The notes under the pieces: model-generated | Told to the model about the DNA's origin: nothing | Databases searched by the model: none | The model's input: the letters and a program-made list of their open reading frames with translations, nothing else | Assembly: GCA_002358975.1 (NCBI GenBank) | Contig: DEPX01000108.1 | Coordinates: 1 to 8,627, forward strand | From: Micrococcaceae bacterium UBA3381 | GTDB taxonomy: Bacteria; Actinomycetota; Actinomycetes; Actinomycetales; Micrococcaceae | DNA: 8,627 bases | Direction: 5' to 3' | Shown here: in pieces, positions 1-7,150 of the stretch | Layout: the number at the start of each line of letters is the position of its first letter | Position numbering within the stretch: position 1 is the stretch's first letter | Made by a program: the position numbers and the translations under genes

Positions 1-4
1 GCCG

Positions 5-1591
5 GTGATTATCGTTGTCGGTGCAGGTGTTGCGGGCTTGACCGCAGTCGAACATCTTGCCGCTGCAAAGCTTCCGGTCACTCTTGTTACCACCGGTGAG
101 TTAGGTGCCGATACCGTCTCTGCCGGCAACACTGGGTTAGCTCAAGGCGGTATCGCTGCGGCTTTGGGCCCTCACGATTCTGCTACGCTGCACCAGCACG
201 ACACCTGTTTCGCCGGAGCAGGATTAGTTGATGCCGCTGCCGCCACTGTTCTCACTAACGATGGAGTACACCGTGTCTGTGACCTGCTAGCCACCGGCTT
301 CCCTGCTGATCGCAATACCAACCAAAAGCTTGACTTGGGACTTGAAGCAGCTCATAGTAGACCGCGCATTATTCATGCCGGTGAAGATAGTTCCGGTGCC
401 GCACTATCTCTGTTTTTGACGCAACGTATTCTCCGACTTATCGAAAACGGGGATGTACAACTGCTCCAGCACGCAGTCTTAACCTCCTTAGAGGTCATTG
501 ACCACCGAGCCCGAGGAATCATCTACACGGATGTGGCCGGCCAACACCGTTTGTCCGCCGATGCTGTGGTGCTTGCCACAGGTGGGTATGCCGGGCTATT
601 TGCTACGACGTCGTCCTCGGCTACGGCCAACGGTCAGGGGCTTTTGGCGGCAGCTCGTGCTGGAGCTGTTGTCGCAGATTTAGAGTTCGTTCAGTTTCAC
701 CCCACCGTGTTGACACCCAATGGTGCGCTCATTTCCGAGGCGGTCCGTGGTGCCGGTGCTGTGTTGCGAACCGCGGATGGCAATCGGTTCATGCCTGCAG
801 CACATCGGGACGCAGACTTGGCGCCACGAGATGTAGTGTCGCGAGCAAGCTTTGAAAGTATGGTCGCAACGGGCGCTGAATCGGTATTCTTAGACGCCAC
901 GGTTATCGAAGCTCGCCATGGCACTGGCACACTGGCCCGACGGTTCCCTCAACTCACCCGTGTGTTAGCGTCAATCGGCATTGATTGGACTACACGTTTT
1001 GTACCGGTAGCACCGGCTGCACACTATTGCATGGGCGGTGTAGCCACTGATGTATGGGGGCAAACATCAATCAGCGGATTATTTGCCGCCGGCGAGGTAG
1101 CTGCCACCGGCGTTCACGGTGCCAACCGATTAGCCTCAAATTCTTTACTTGAAGGTTTGGTATTCGGAGCCCGGGTAGCAAACGCCGCCCGCGCTTTTCT
1201 AGAATCTCAATACTGTGAGATTCAATCATCATTTGAACGGTTCATAGCTTCGGCCAAACCGGTTACTGCACATCGGCCACGTTCTAGTGACACCCAAGAA
1301 CAATTCCGGCAACTACAACAACTTGCCAACAGCCACCTGGGAATTATTCGTACCCATACTGGGCTGCATCATTTACTAACCCAATTGGACGACGTCGAGC
1401 ACCCGTTAGGCGATGTGGTGTCGTTAATGGCTACGGCCGCGCTGACACGCACCGAGTCACGCGGGGGACACTGGCGAGCAGATTACCCCACACCAGACCC
1501 TTACCAGGCCAATCGCAGGGCCTGGCGCCTAGACACCAGCCAGTATCAATACGAGAATGCCGGGTACCACCTTCAGGAGTTTCAATGTTGA
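5..1591 (+). CDS. nadB: L-aspartate oxidase (quinolinate synthase subunit B)
   Basis: FAD enzyme that oxidises L-aspartate to iminoaspartate, the first step of de novo NAD synthesis; NadA then makes quinolinate. The N-terminal dinucleotide-binding motif GAGVAG is at residues 6-11, followed by AQGGIAAAL (46-54), typical of the succinate dehydrogenase/fumarate reductase flavoprotein fold. QFHPT (230-234), PRDVVSRA with R280, AAHYCMGG with H340, and HGANRLASNSLLEGLVFG (371-388, R375) match the substrate-binding and catalytic blocks of NadB. SRGGHWRADYP (485-495) is the usual C-terminal signature. Length (528 aa) is close to the family's roughly 530-540. The start is uncertain: a GTG at position 5 is in frame only four residues before the glycine motif, but the frame is open to the window edge and no ribosome site is visible, so the true start may lie upstream. 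It overlaps nadC by 7 nt, implying one operon, and nadA is probably upstream. Identification is firm; only the 5' end is open. Confidence 0.95.
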   Translation: MIIVVGAGVAGLTAVEHLAAAKLPVTLVTTGELGADTVSAGNTGLAQGGIAAALGPHDSATLHQHDTCFAGAGLVDAAAATVLTNDGVHRVCDLLATGFPADRNTNQKLDLGLEAAHSRPRIIHAGEDSSGAALSLFLTQRILRLIENGDVQLLQHAVLTSLEVIDHRARGIIYTDVAGQHRLSADAVVLATGGYAGLFATTSSSATANGQGLLAAARAGAVVADLEFVQFHPTVLTPNGALISEAVRGAGAVLRTADGNRFMPAAHRDADLAPRDVVSRASFESMVATGAESVFLDATVIEARHGTGTLARRFPQLTRVLASIGIDWTTRFVPVAPAAHYCMGGVATDVWGQTSISGLFAAGEVAATGVHGANRLASNSLLEGLVFGARVANAARAFLESQYCEIQSSFERFIASAKPVTAHRPRSSDTQEQFRQLQQLANSHLGIIRTHTGLHHLLTQLDDVEHPLGDVVSLMATAALTRTESRGGHWRADYPTPDPYQANRRAWRLDTSQYQYENAGYHLQEFQC

Positions 1592-2439
1592 CACCTACAC
1601 TTATTGCCGACGCCGTCAATCGCGGTCTAACTGAGGATCTTCCTTGGGGTGATGCCACGGTGGCCGCAACTATTCCGGCTGCTCAGCAATTTCGAGCCAA
1701 ACTGGTGGCCAGGGAACCTGGAGTTTTTGCCGGCGGCACAGTCCTGGCTGAAACATTCCGGCAAGTAGATTCAACGATCCGGGTCGATGATTTGATACCG
1801 GATGGTGCCGCGTTTAGTAGCGGTGATGTATTAGCGAACCTTTGCGGGCCAGCTGCCGGCATGCTCAGCGCTGAACGCGTAGCACTAAACTTTGCTCAAC
1901 GGCTCAGCGGTATTGCCACACTGACTGCAAAGTTTATCGCTCAGGTACACACCGTTGATGCCATGGCCCGAATCGCCGACACTAGAAAAACCACTCCAGG
2001 GCTGCGAGCGCTAGAAAAACATGCTGTTGTAGCCGGTGGCGGAGTCAATCACCGTTTTGGCCTCTCCGATGCCATCATGCTCAAAGATAATCATCTAGCA
2101 GCGCTGGGGGCTACCGACGGCACAGCACTCACCAGCGTTATCCGACAAGTCAAGGCCCAGGTCGGCCACACCATGCCCATCATTGTTGAGGTCGATCGGC
2201 TGGATCAGGTCGAATTCGTGGTTGCTGCGCAAGTAACCGGGATCTTATTAGATAATTTTTCAACCCAGGACCTGCGTACCGGCGTAGAACACATTGCTGG
2301 TCGATGTGTGGTCGAGGCCTCAGGCGGAGTGAATTTGGATACTGTGGCAGACATTGCCGCAACAGGGGTCGATATCATTTCGATCGGAGCAATCACCCAG
2401 GGTGCCACCGCACTCGATTTAGGATTGGATGCTAACTAA
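1585..2439 (+). CDS. nadC: Nicotinate-nucleotide pyrophosphorylase (carboxylating), quinolinate phosphoribosyltransferase
   Basis: Cytosolic enzyme converting quinolinate plus PRPP to nicotinate mononucleotide, CO2 and pyrophosphate. It is 284 aa, the usual full length. The N-terminal sandwich domain includes EDLPWGD (17-23). The barrel carries SAERVALNFAQRLSGIAT (95-112), DTRKTTPGLR (132-141), GGGVNHRFGLSDAIMLKDNH (151-170) with H156, R157 and K167, VEVD (201-204), LLDN (221-224) and EASGG (244-248). These are the quinolinate and PRPP binding blocks. One deviation: the C-terminal phosphate-loop motif, usually THS, reads TQG here (271-273), so a normally conserved histidine is glutamine 272. 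The start is an ATG with a clear AGGAG at 1575-1579, five bases upstream, inside the end of nadB. The stop TAA shares its last base with the ATG of the next gene, so translation is probably coupled along the operon. Confidence 0.96.
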   Translation: MLTPTLIADAVNRGLTEDLPWGDATVAATIPAAQQFRAKLVAREPGVFAGGTVLAETFRQVDSTIRVDDLIPDGAAFSSGDVLANLCGPAAGMLSAERVALNFAQRLSGIATLTAKFIAQVHTVDAMARIADTRKTTPGLRALEKHAVVAGGGVNHRFGLSDAIMLKDNHLAALGATDGTALTSVIRQVKAQVGHTMPIIVEVDRLDQVEFVVAAQVTGILLDNFSTQDLRTGVEHIAGRCVVEASGGVNLDTVADIAATGVDIISIGAITQGATALDLGLDAN

Positions 2440-3602
2440 TGCTGTACCTAGATGCTGCCGCTACTGCCCCACTGCGCGAAGCGGCCCGTAATTCCATGCT
2501 GAAAGTGTTGAATGCAGGTCCTGCAAATGCGTCGTCGGTCCACACCCCTGGCCAACATGCCAAGACCGTTCTCAAACACGCCCGCCAACAACTTGCCACA
2601 ATGCTCGGCGCTCGCGAATCCGAGGTGGTGTTTACCTCCGGCGGTACCGAAGCCAATAATCTTGTACTCAAAGGGGTGAGTGTCGCTAACCCTCGTGGCA
2701 GACACATCGTCACCACCAATATCGAGCATTCTTCTATCCGCCAGACATGCCAGTTTCTCGCCAAACTAGCCGGCTTTGAAATTACCGAAGTCGAAGTGGA
2801 TCAGTACGGCCGCGTAGACGAATCAGCGGTCATTGATGCCATTGACAACGACACCACTATCGTCTCGATAGGGCTAGCTAACGGTGAAGTTGGTACCGTT
2901 CAGTCCATTAACCGTATTGGTCAAGCGGCCAAAGCAGCCGGTGCGGTTATGCATACCGACGCGGTGCAAGCAGCGGCATCTTTACCGGTGAGTTTCAATT
3001 CAGAAGCTTGGCCCGGCCAGTACGTCGATGCTATGTCCATTGCTTCACATAAGTTCGGTGGGCCACAAGGTGCAGGCGCGCTATTGATTCGTGACGATAT
3101 AGCCTTTGAACCGCTCCTGCACGGCGGCGGTCAAGAAAATAGTCGGCGCTCTGGGACGGAAAATTTGGCGGCTATCGCTGGCTTTTCCGCTGCGGTCGCT
3201 ACTATATTGCCCACCGCAGGTACCCGGGCGCAAACCATGATGGCCCAACGTGATGCCTTTATCGGGCGTATCCTCGAAGATATCCCCCATGCCCGGCTGA
3301 CTGGCCATCCCACCGAGCGCGTGCCAAATCACGCCTCGTTTGTATTTGAGCGTATTTCGGGCGAGTCGCTATTAGTCGATCTTGACGTCATGGGGATTGC
3401 GGCCTCATCAGGCTCAGCGTGTTCAGCTGGCAAAAAGGAACCCTCTGGTATTTTGTTGGCCATGGGCTTTGAGCCGGACATTGCAACGACAGCGTTGCGA
3501 TTCACCTTCCCCGACCCATTGAATGATACCGACTACAACCACCTATTGAATCAGACCTTGGCCGTATTAAACCGCCATGGGCCCCAACGACTGCTTGAGT
3601 AG
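2439..3602 (+). CDS. nadS: Cysteine desulfurase (NifS/IscS family, group I), probable NAD-pathway partner
   Basis: PLP enzyme that takes sulfur from L-cysteine, leaving a persulfide for Fe-S cluster or thio-cofactor assembly. Seen in the 387-aa protein: the N-terminal LDAAATAPL (4-12), the PLP phosphate block TSGGTEANN (66-74), H97 stacking over PLP, the aspartate of HTDAVQ (D174), the Schiff-base lysine K205 in SHKFGGPQG, GGGQENSRRSGTEN (229-242), and the catalytic loop SSGSACSAG (323-331) with C328. This loop and the RSGTEN block are group I features, unlike SufS. Its ATG overlaps the nadC stop by one base and no strong ribosome site precedes it, so translation is probably coupled. Corynebacterium glutamicum has a nadA-nadC-nadS operon, so the inferred job is to mature the [4Fe-4S] cluster of NadA. 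A general IscS-like role, such as tRNA thiolation, cannot be excluded. Two in-frame TAG stops follow in tandem (3600-3605). The symbol nadS rests on context rather than on sequence alone. Confidence 0.9.
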   Translation: MLYLDAAATAPLREAARNSMLKVLNAGPANASSVHTPGQHAKTVLKHARQQLATMLGARESEVVFTSGGTEANNLVLKGVSVANPRGRHIVTTNIEHSSIRQTCQFLAKLAGFEITEVEVDQYGRVDESAVIDAIDNDTTIVSIGLANGEVGTVQSINRIGQAAKAAGAVMHTDAVQAAASLPVSFNSEAWPGQYVDAMSIASHKFGGPQGAGALLIRDDIAFEPLLHGGGQENSRRSGTENLAAIAGFSAAVATILPTAGTRAQTMMAQRDAFIGRILEDIPHARLTGHPTERVPNHASFVFERISGESLLVDLDVMGIAASSGSACSAGKKEPSGILLAMGFEPDIATTALRFTFPDPLNDTDYNHLLNQTLAVLNRHGPQRLLE

Positions 3603-3605
3603 TAG

Positions 3606-4670
3606 ATGGACCGTACCGAACGAGCCTTGCGCGAACAGGCCCACGCCCTGTGGGCTACTGTGTGTTGCTTTGTATTCGGGACTATCGTCGGGGTCATCCT
3701 GCTGTGGGGCGATACGCGCCCCTTTACCGGAGGCGGCTCAGTACTTCTTCCAGCTGCACTGATTGCAGCATCAATCACGGCGGCGGCCTTTCTGGTCAGC
3801 ACACTATTCTACCGACGTGGTGAAACCCGACCCATGCCGCGTTGGCAAGCGGCTGTATCCAATATTTCTGCGATCTCGGTAACTGCAGCAATGGGTGGTG
3901 TTGCCGGGTTGGGGGTCCTCTTGGCGGGCCAAGTATTGACCACCGGGCTACAAGGTCTTGAATTTGGTCAGTTTGGCGGTGGCCTTTTCACCGGCGTTGC
4001 CGCAGGCCTTGGTGGCAGGTTGGCTTTTCAAGCCGGTGTTCAGCTGAGCACACGCGATATCGCAAATCTATTAGTTGTCTTTTTGGTCATTGGTACAGTC
4101 TTTGCCATGCTTACCGGCACTGATCCAGCCTGGTGGGAACGCAACTTTTCTCAGCTGGGTGTGGGAACTGGCGCGTGGGCATTCAATGGCACGGTAATTA
4201 TTGCTGGACTATTAGTTGCCACCATTGGCTTATATATCGGCAGAGATCTACATCGGCTACTCGATGACGACGCCCTGAGACATATCGCAATCGTGGTCAT
4301 TGTCTGGGTTGCCGCCGGCTGCACACTGGCGGCTGTAGGAGGGATGCCTACCGATCAACTGCCTATTGCTCACACCATTGCCGCATTCACCACGCTAGTA
4401 CTCTTTGTTGCTGCCGCAGCGCTCACAACCGCGGCACTAACTCACCCACCGGCAGTGTTACGCACTATCACCGGTATGGTGGTCCTACTGATTTTCGTTT
4501 GTACGATATTGACGCTCTTTTTGCCGGATCTGTCATTTACTGCATTAGAGAGCATCGTTGTGGGCCTAGTTCTATTGTGGCTGACTACCGTTATTCGCGT
4601 GCTGAATATCTTGGTACCCAATGTTTCGAAAACCTCGCAGCGAAGCCGGCTGCGAGGGATCCGCCGTTAA
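3606..4670 (+). CDS. Polytopic membrane protein of unknown function (possibly DUF998-like), end of nad operon
   Basis: The 354-aa protein is mostly hydrophobic, with about ten predicted helices near residues 14-34, 46-69, 84-113, 125-145, 152-170, 191-211, 225-246, 254-278, 285-306 and 313-335, and a basic C-terminal tail (342-354). The start is highly charged and probably cytoplasmic. A conspicuous motif, DPAWWERNFSQLG (173-185) followed by a WAFN turn (191-194), sits between helices 5 and 6. It recalls DUF998-type integral membrane proteins, an attribution made from memory of the family pattern. No transporter signature, ATPase motif or metal-binding cluster is visible, so no function is proposed. 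Its ATG follows the desulfurase stop by only three bases, without a good ribosome site, so it is probably translated by re-initiation on the nad transcript. A link to NAD precursors is suggested only by position. The 3' end contains a strong inverted repeat. Confidence 0.8.
   Translation: MDRTERALREQAHALWATVCCFVFGTIVGVILLWGDTRPFTGGGSVLLPAALIAASITAAAFLVSTLFYRRGETRPMPRWQAAVSNISAISVTAAMGGVAGLGVLLAGQVLTTGLQGLEFGQFGGGLFTGVAAGLGGRLAFQAGVQLSTRDIANLLVVFLVIGTVFAMLTGTDPAWWERNFSQLGVGTGAWAFNGTVIIAGLLVATIGLYIGRDLHRLLDDDALRHIAIVVIVWVAAGCTLAAVGGMPTDQLPIAHTIAAFTTLVLFVAAAALTTAALTHPPAVLRTITGMVVLLIFVCTILTLFLPDLSFTALESIVVGLVLLWLTTVIRVLNILVPNVSKTSQRSRLRGIRR
4633..4657 (+). terminator. 9-bp GC-rich hairpin at the end of the nad operon (terminator candidate)
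   Basis: CCTCGCAGC (4633-4641) and its exact reverse complement GCTGCGAGG (4649-4657) flank a 7-nt loop. The hairpin lies within the last codons of the membrane-protein gene, ending 13 nt before the end of its stop codon, and the acs promoter starts about 45 nt further on. No T-run follows, so it is not a textbook intrinsic terminator. U-poor hairpins of this kind are common candidates in actinobacteria, and it could alternatively protect the 3' end of the mRNA. Confidence 0.45.
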
Positions 4671-4701
4671 TTCATAAACTCCTGGCCGCGCACTTATGGT
4701 C

Positions 4702-4729
4702 TTGACTTCAATATCACTGCGCGTAGGGT
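4702..4729 (+). promoter_or_regulatory. Predicted vegetative-type promoter of acs
   Basis: TTGACT (4702-4707) is a good -35 box. Sixteen bases later comes TAGGGT (4724-4729), which fits the TANNNT -10 pattern of actinobacterial housekeeping promoters. Transcription would begin near 4735-4738, giving a leader of about 67 nt before the acs ATG. The same TAGGGT with a 16-nt spacing recurs before the - strand gene starting at 8206. Confidence 0.6.
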
Positions 4730-4732
4730 AAT

Positions 4733-4752
4733 CTGTGAGACTTGCATCACAG
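4733..4752. promoter_or_regulatory. CRP/GlxR-like inverted repeat over the predicted acs transcription start
   Basis: CTGTGA (4733-4738) and TCACAG (4747-4752) are perfect inverted arms around eight bases. The TGTGA/TCACA half-sites are those of CRP-family regulators, including GlxR of corynebacteria, but the usual spacer is six bases, not eight. It begins four bases after the -10 box, so a protein bound here would most likely repress. CRP-family control of acetate genes is known in other bacteria. Whether this site is bound is inferred. Confidence 0.4.
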
Positions 4753-4764
4753 CAGATATGCTGT
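4749..4764. repeat. Second inverted repeat in the acs leader, overlapping the first
   Basis: ACAGCA (4749-4754) and TGCTGT (4759-4764) are exact inverted arms around GATA. The left arm shares ACAG with the right arm of the CRP-like repeat. In RNA the two stems would exclude each other; in DNA this may be a second operator. Both lie between the predicted transcription start and the ribosome site. Confidence 0.45.
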
Positions 4765-4790
4765 ACGCACTGGTCTACGCCAGACACTCA

Positions 4791-4797
4791 AAAGGAG
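4791..4797 (+). promoter_or_regulatory. Ribosome binding site of acs
   Basis: AAAGGAG, a near-perfect match to the 16S rRNA tail, lies six bases before the ATG at 4804. It decides the start against the longer reading from GTG 4735, which has no ribosome site. Confidence 0.85.
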
Positions 4798-4803
4798 CAC
4801 ACC

Positions 4804-6759
4804 ATGGCAGAGAATCCAACAATTGAAGGCCTCACCCAAGAAGATCGCACGTTTGAACCTCCCCCGGAATTTGCCGCGCAAGCAAATGTCACGGCTGAAG
4901 AATACGATAAGGCCGAAGCTGACCGTATTGGTTTTTGGGCTGAGAAAGCCGACCGTATTACCTGGGCTGAGCCCTTCGAAGAGGTACTGGATTGGTCGGA
5001 TGCCCCATTTGCTAAGTGGTACTTAGGTGGCAAACTCAACGCCGCATATAATTGTGTAGATCGGCATGTCGAAGCTGGTCTAGGCGATCGGATCGCCTAC
5101 CACTTTGAAGGTGAAGGCGGCGACACCCGTACCATCACCTACGCTGATCTCATGCGCGAAGTGTCCAAAGCCGCCAACGCGCTAATTGAACTGGGCGTTC
5201 AAACCGGCGACCGTGTAGCCATTTACATGCCCATGATTCCTGAAACGGTATTCGCTATGTTGGCATGTGCTCGTATCGGGGCGCCACATACGGTGATCTT
5301 CGGCGGTTTCTCGGATCAGGCCATCGCTGACCGTATTCAAGATTGCGGTGTCGAAATCGTCATTACCGCCGATGGTGGGTACCGCCGGGGTAAGGCCAAT
5401 GGACTCAAGGTCACAGTCGATAAGGCCGTTGCAAATCTGCCTCAGGTCCGCAATGTACTGGTTGTCCAGCGCACCGGCCAAGATGTTGACTGGCACGACG
5501 ATCGGGATGTGTGGTGGCACGATATTGTTGAGCGGCAAAGCGATCAGCACACTCCGGAAGCATTCGATGCCGAACACCCTTTGTACATCATGTACTCCTC
5601 TGGTACCACCGGTAAACCCAAAGGCATAATGCACACCACCGGCGGGTATCTCGTCGGTACGTCTTATACACACTGGGCCGTATTCGATATCAAACCCGAA
5701 ACAGACGTGTTTTGGACTGCCGCCGATATTGGATGGGTCACCGGCCATTCCTATATTGTCTACGGCCCACTAGCCAATGCCACCACATCTGTGCTCTATG
5801 AGGGCACGCCGGACACCCCACACCGTGGCCGCTGGTGGGAAATCGTTCAAAAATATGGCGTCACCGTGCTGTATTGCGCCCCCACGAGTATTCGAACCTT
5901 TATGAAATGGGGCCGCGACATTCCTGCCGACTATGATCTGTCGTCCCTGCGCCTTCTGGGCAGTGTAGGTGAGCCTATTAACCCAGAAGCCTGGATGTGG
6001 TACCGAGAAATCATCGGCAATAATCATTGTCCCATTGTGGATACCTGGTGGCAGACCGAAAACGGCAATATCTTGATAAGCCCATTACCTGGCGTAACTG
6101 CAACTAAACCCGGTGCAGCCATGCGGGCCATACCGGGCGTGGTAGCGGACGTTTTTGATGAAGAAGGTAATTCTGTAACGCCTGGTCACGGCGGCTACCT
6201 TGTCATTAAAGAGCCCTGGCCGGGGATGCTTCGTACACTATGGGGCGACGAAGAACGGTATAAAAAGACGTACTGGTCACAGTATCCAGGGGTCTATTTC
6301 GCAGGAGACGGAGCCAAAATCGACGAAGATGGCGATATCTGGGTACTCGGACGTGTCGATGATGTCCTCAATGTCTCGGGGCACCGCATGTCAACCGCTG
6401 AAATTGAATCAGCGTTAGTTGCGCATTCCAAAGTTGCTGAAGCCGCAGTGGTGGGAGCTCAAGACGAAACTACAGGCCAGGCTATCGAAGCCTTCGTTAT
6501 CCTCCGAGAAAGCGCTGAGGACAAAAATGACGTAGTCCAAGAATTGCGTACCCACGTACGCAGCGAAATTGGGCCCATTGCCACACCGCGTGCCATTATG
6601 GTCGTGCCAGATCTTCCAAAAACTCGCTCAGGCAAGATCATGCGGCGTTTGCTCAAAGATGTGGCGGAGCATCGTGAAATCGGCGATGTAACTACACTGG
6701 CGGATGCATCCGTAATGGATCTTATCCAGCAAGAAATTCAAGGAAGATCAAACGAGTAA
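4804..6759 (+). CDS. acs: Acetyl-CoA synthetase (acetate--CoA ligase, AMP-forming)
   Basis: Activates acetate with ATP to acetyl-AMP and then to acetyl-CoA, in the cytosol, for growth on or scavenging of acetate. The 651-aa protein matches the usual length of about 650. Motifs in order: the N-terminal Acs domain with FAKWYLGGKLNAAYNCVDRH (69-88), the ATP-binding loop YSSGTTGKPKG (264-274), WVTGHSYIVYGPL (311-323), GSVGEPINPEAW (386-397), DTWWQTENG (413-421) with the tryptophans that restrict the acyl pocket to acetate, GDGAKIDEDGDIWVLGR (501-517), the hinge-region block VDDVLNVSGHR (518-528), and PKTRSGKIMRR (605-615). K611 there is the catalytic lysine that protein acetyltransferases inactivate in other bacteria. 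The motif usually written TETGG reads TENGN here. The chosen ATG has AAAGGAG at 4791-4797, six bases upstream; an in-frame GTG at 4735 would add 23 residues lying on the promoter and operator. Propionyl-CoA synthetase is the nearest alternative but fits less well. It has its own promoter. Confidence 0.95.
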   Translation: MAENPTIEGLTQEDRTFEPPPEFAAQANVTAEEYDKAEADRIGFWAEKADRITWAEPFEEVLDWSDAPFAKWYLGGKLNAAYNCVDRHVEAGLGDRIAYHFEGEGGDTRTITYADLMREVSKAANALIELGVQTGDRVAIYMPMIPETVFAMLACARIGAPHTVIFGGFSDQAIADRIQDCGVEIVITADGGYRRGKANGLKVTVDKAVANLPQVRNVLVVQRTGQDVDWHDDRDVWWHDIVERQSDQHTPEAFDAEHPLYIMYSSGTTGKPKGIMHTTGGYLVGTSYTHWAVFDIKPETDVFWTAADIGWVTGHSYIVYGPLANATTSVLYEGTPDTPHRGRWWEIVQKYGVTVLYCAPTSIRTFMKWGRDIPADYDLSSLRLLGSVGEPINPEAWMWYREIIGNNHCPIVDTWWQTENGNILISPLPGVTATKPGAAMRAIPGVVADVFDEEGNSVTPGHGGYLVIKEPWPGMLRTLWGDEERYKKTYWSQYPGVYFAGDGAKIDEDGDIWVLGRVDDVLNVSGHRMSTAEIESALVAHSKVAEAAVVGAQDETTGQAIEAFVILRESAEDKNDVVQELRTHVRSEIGPIATPRAIMVVPDLPKTRSGKIMRRLLKDVAEHREIGDVTTLADASVMDLIQQEIQGRSNE

Positions 6760-6820
6760 CCCGCACAGTAAAAAGTTGAGAACCAATTTACTAACACCGC
6801 GCATTGGGGTCAGAGCTTTT

Positions 6821-6844
6821 ATGGGTTGGTAAACGTCAACCCAT
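6821..6844. terminator. Inverted repeat between convergent acs and SMR genes (possible bidirectional terminator)
   Basis: ATGGGTTG (6821-6828) pairs perfectly with CAACCCAT (6837-6844) around an 8-nt loop. It lies 61 nt after the acs stop and overlaps the stop codon (6836-6838) of the - strand SMR gene. Only three T residues follow on the + strand and none on the - strand, so it is a weak intrinsic terminator by the classic rule. Nothing else in the 76-nt gap 6760-6835 looks like a terminator. Confidence 0.4.
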
Positions 6845-7150
6845 TTCGACCAAGAACACGCCTACCATAATTAGTACTAGGCCTACGATCATGCGCGGTG
6901 TTAGCGGTTCTTTCCAAATAATCCGCGCCAGCAGCGCAATCAGTGCGACCCCGATGGCCGACCAGATGCCATACGCTATCCCTACCGGCATACCGGCATT
7001 TAGCGTTAGAGCCAGAAACCAGAACGCCAACACGTAACAAATAGCTAAAGGAATAACCCACAGCCTGTTTTTGAAACCGTTACTGGCACGCAAGCTTAGG
7101 GTGCCAAACACTTCTGCCAAGATTGCTGCTGATAAAAATAGCCACCTCAT
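6836..7150 (-). CDS. Small multidrug resistance (SMR) protein, downstream subunit of a pair
   Basis: Four-helix inner-membrane exporter of the EmrE/EbrAB/SugE family, 104 aa, which uses proton exchange to expel cationic compounds. The essential acidic residue is E13 in ILAEVFGTLSLRAS (10-23). GIAYGIWS (57-64, with Y60 and W63) matches the family's second signature, and Y39 and W44 in helix 2 also fit. Helices lie near 3-21, 32-50, 57-75 and 86-103. Basic residues R21, K27, R29, R76, K80 and R86 sit in loops 1 and 3, predicting both termini outside, the reverse of its partner. The ATG overlaps the stop of the upstream SMR gene by four bases (ATGA on the - strand), so the two are translationally coupled and probably form a heterodimer. 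Substrate is not predictable: drug export, polyamine export and guanidinium export all occur in this family. Confidence 0.93.
   Translation of the reverse strand: MRWLFLSAAILAEVFGTLSLRASNGFKNRLWVIPLAICYVLAFWFLALTLNAGMPVGIAYGIWSAIGVALIALLARIIWKEPLTPRMIVGLVLIMVGVFLVEMG

Noticed and set aside
2432..2764. 110-codon open frame on the - strand within the desulfurase gene
   Set aside because: It is antisense to well-conserved PLP-enzyme sequence and has no supporting motif.
4729..4734. TAATCT as an alternative -10 box for acs
   Set aside because: It would lie 21 bases from TTGACT, too far; TAGGGT at 16 bases fits better.
4735..4803. In-frame GTG extension of acs adding 23 residues
   Set aside because: It lies on the predicted transcription start and CRP-like repeat and has no ribosome site. 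ATG 4804 has AAAGGAG at ideal spacing, and the resulting 651 aa matches the family.
5182..5748. 188-codon open frame on the - strand inside acs
   Set aside because: It is fully antisense to conserved Acs coding sequence and has no recognisable domain, so it is read as a shadow frame.
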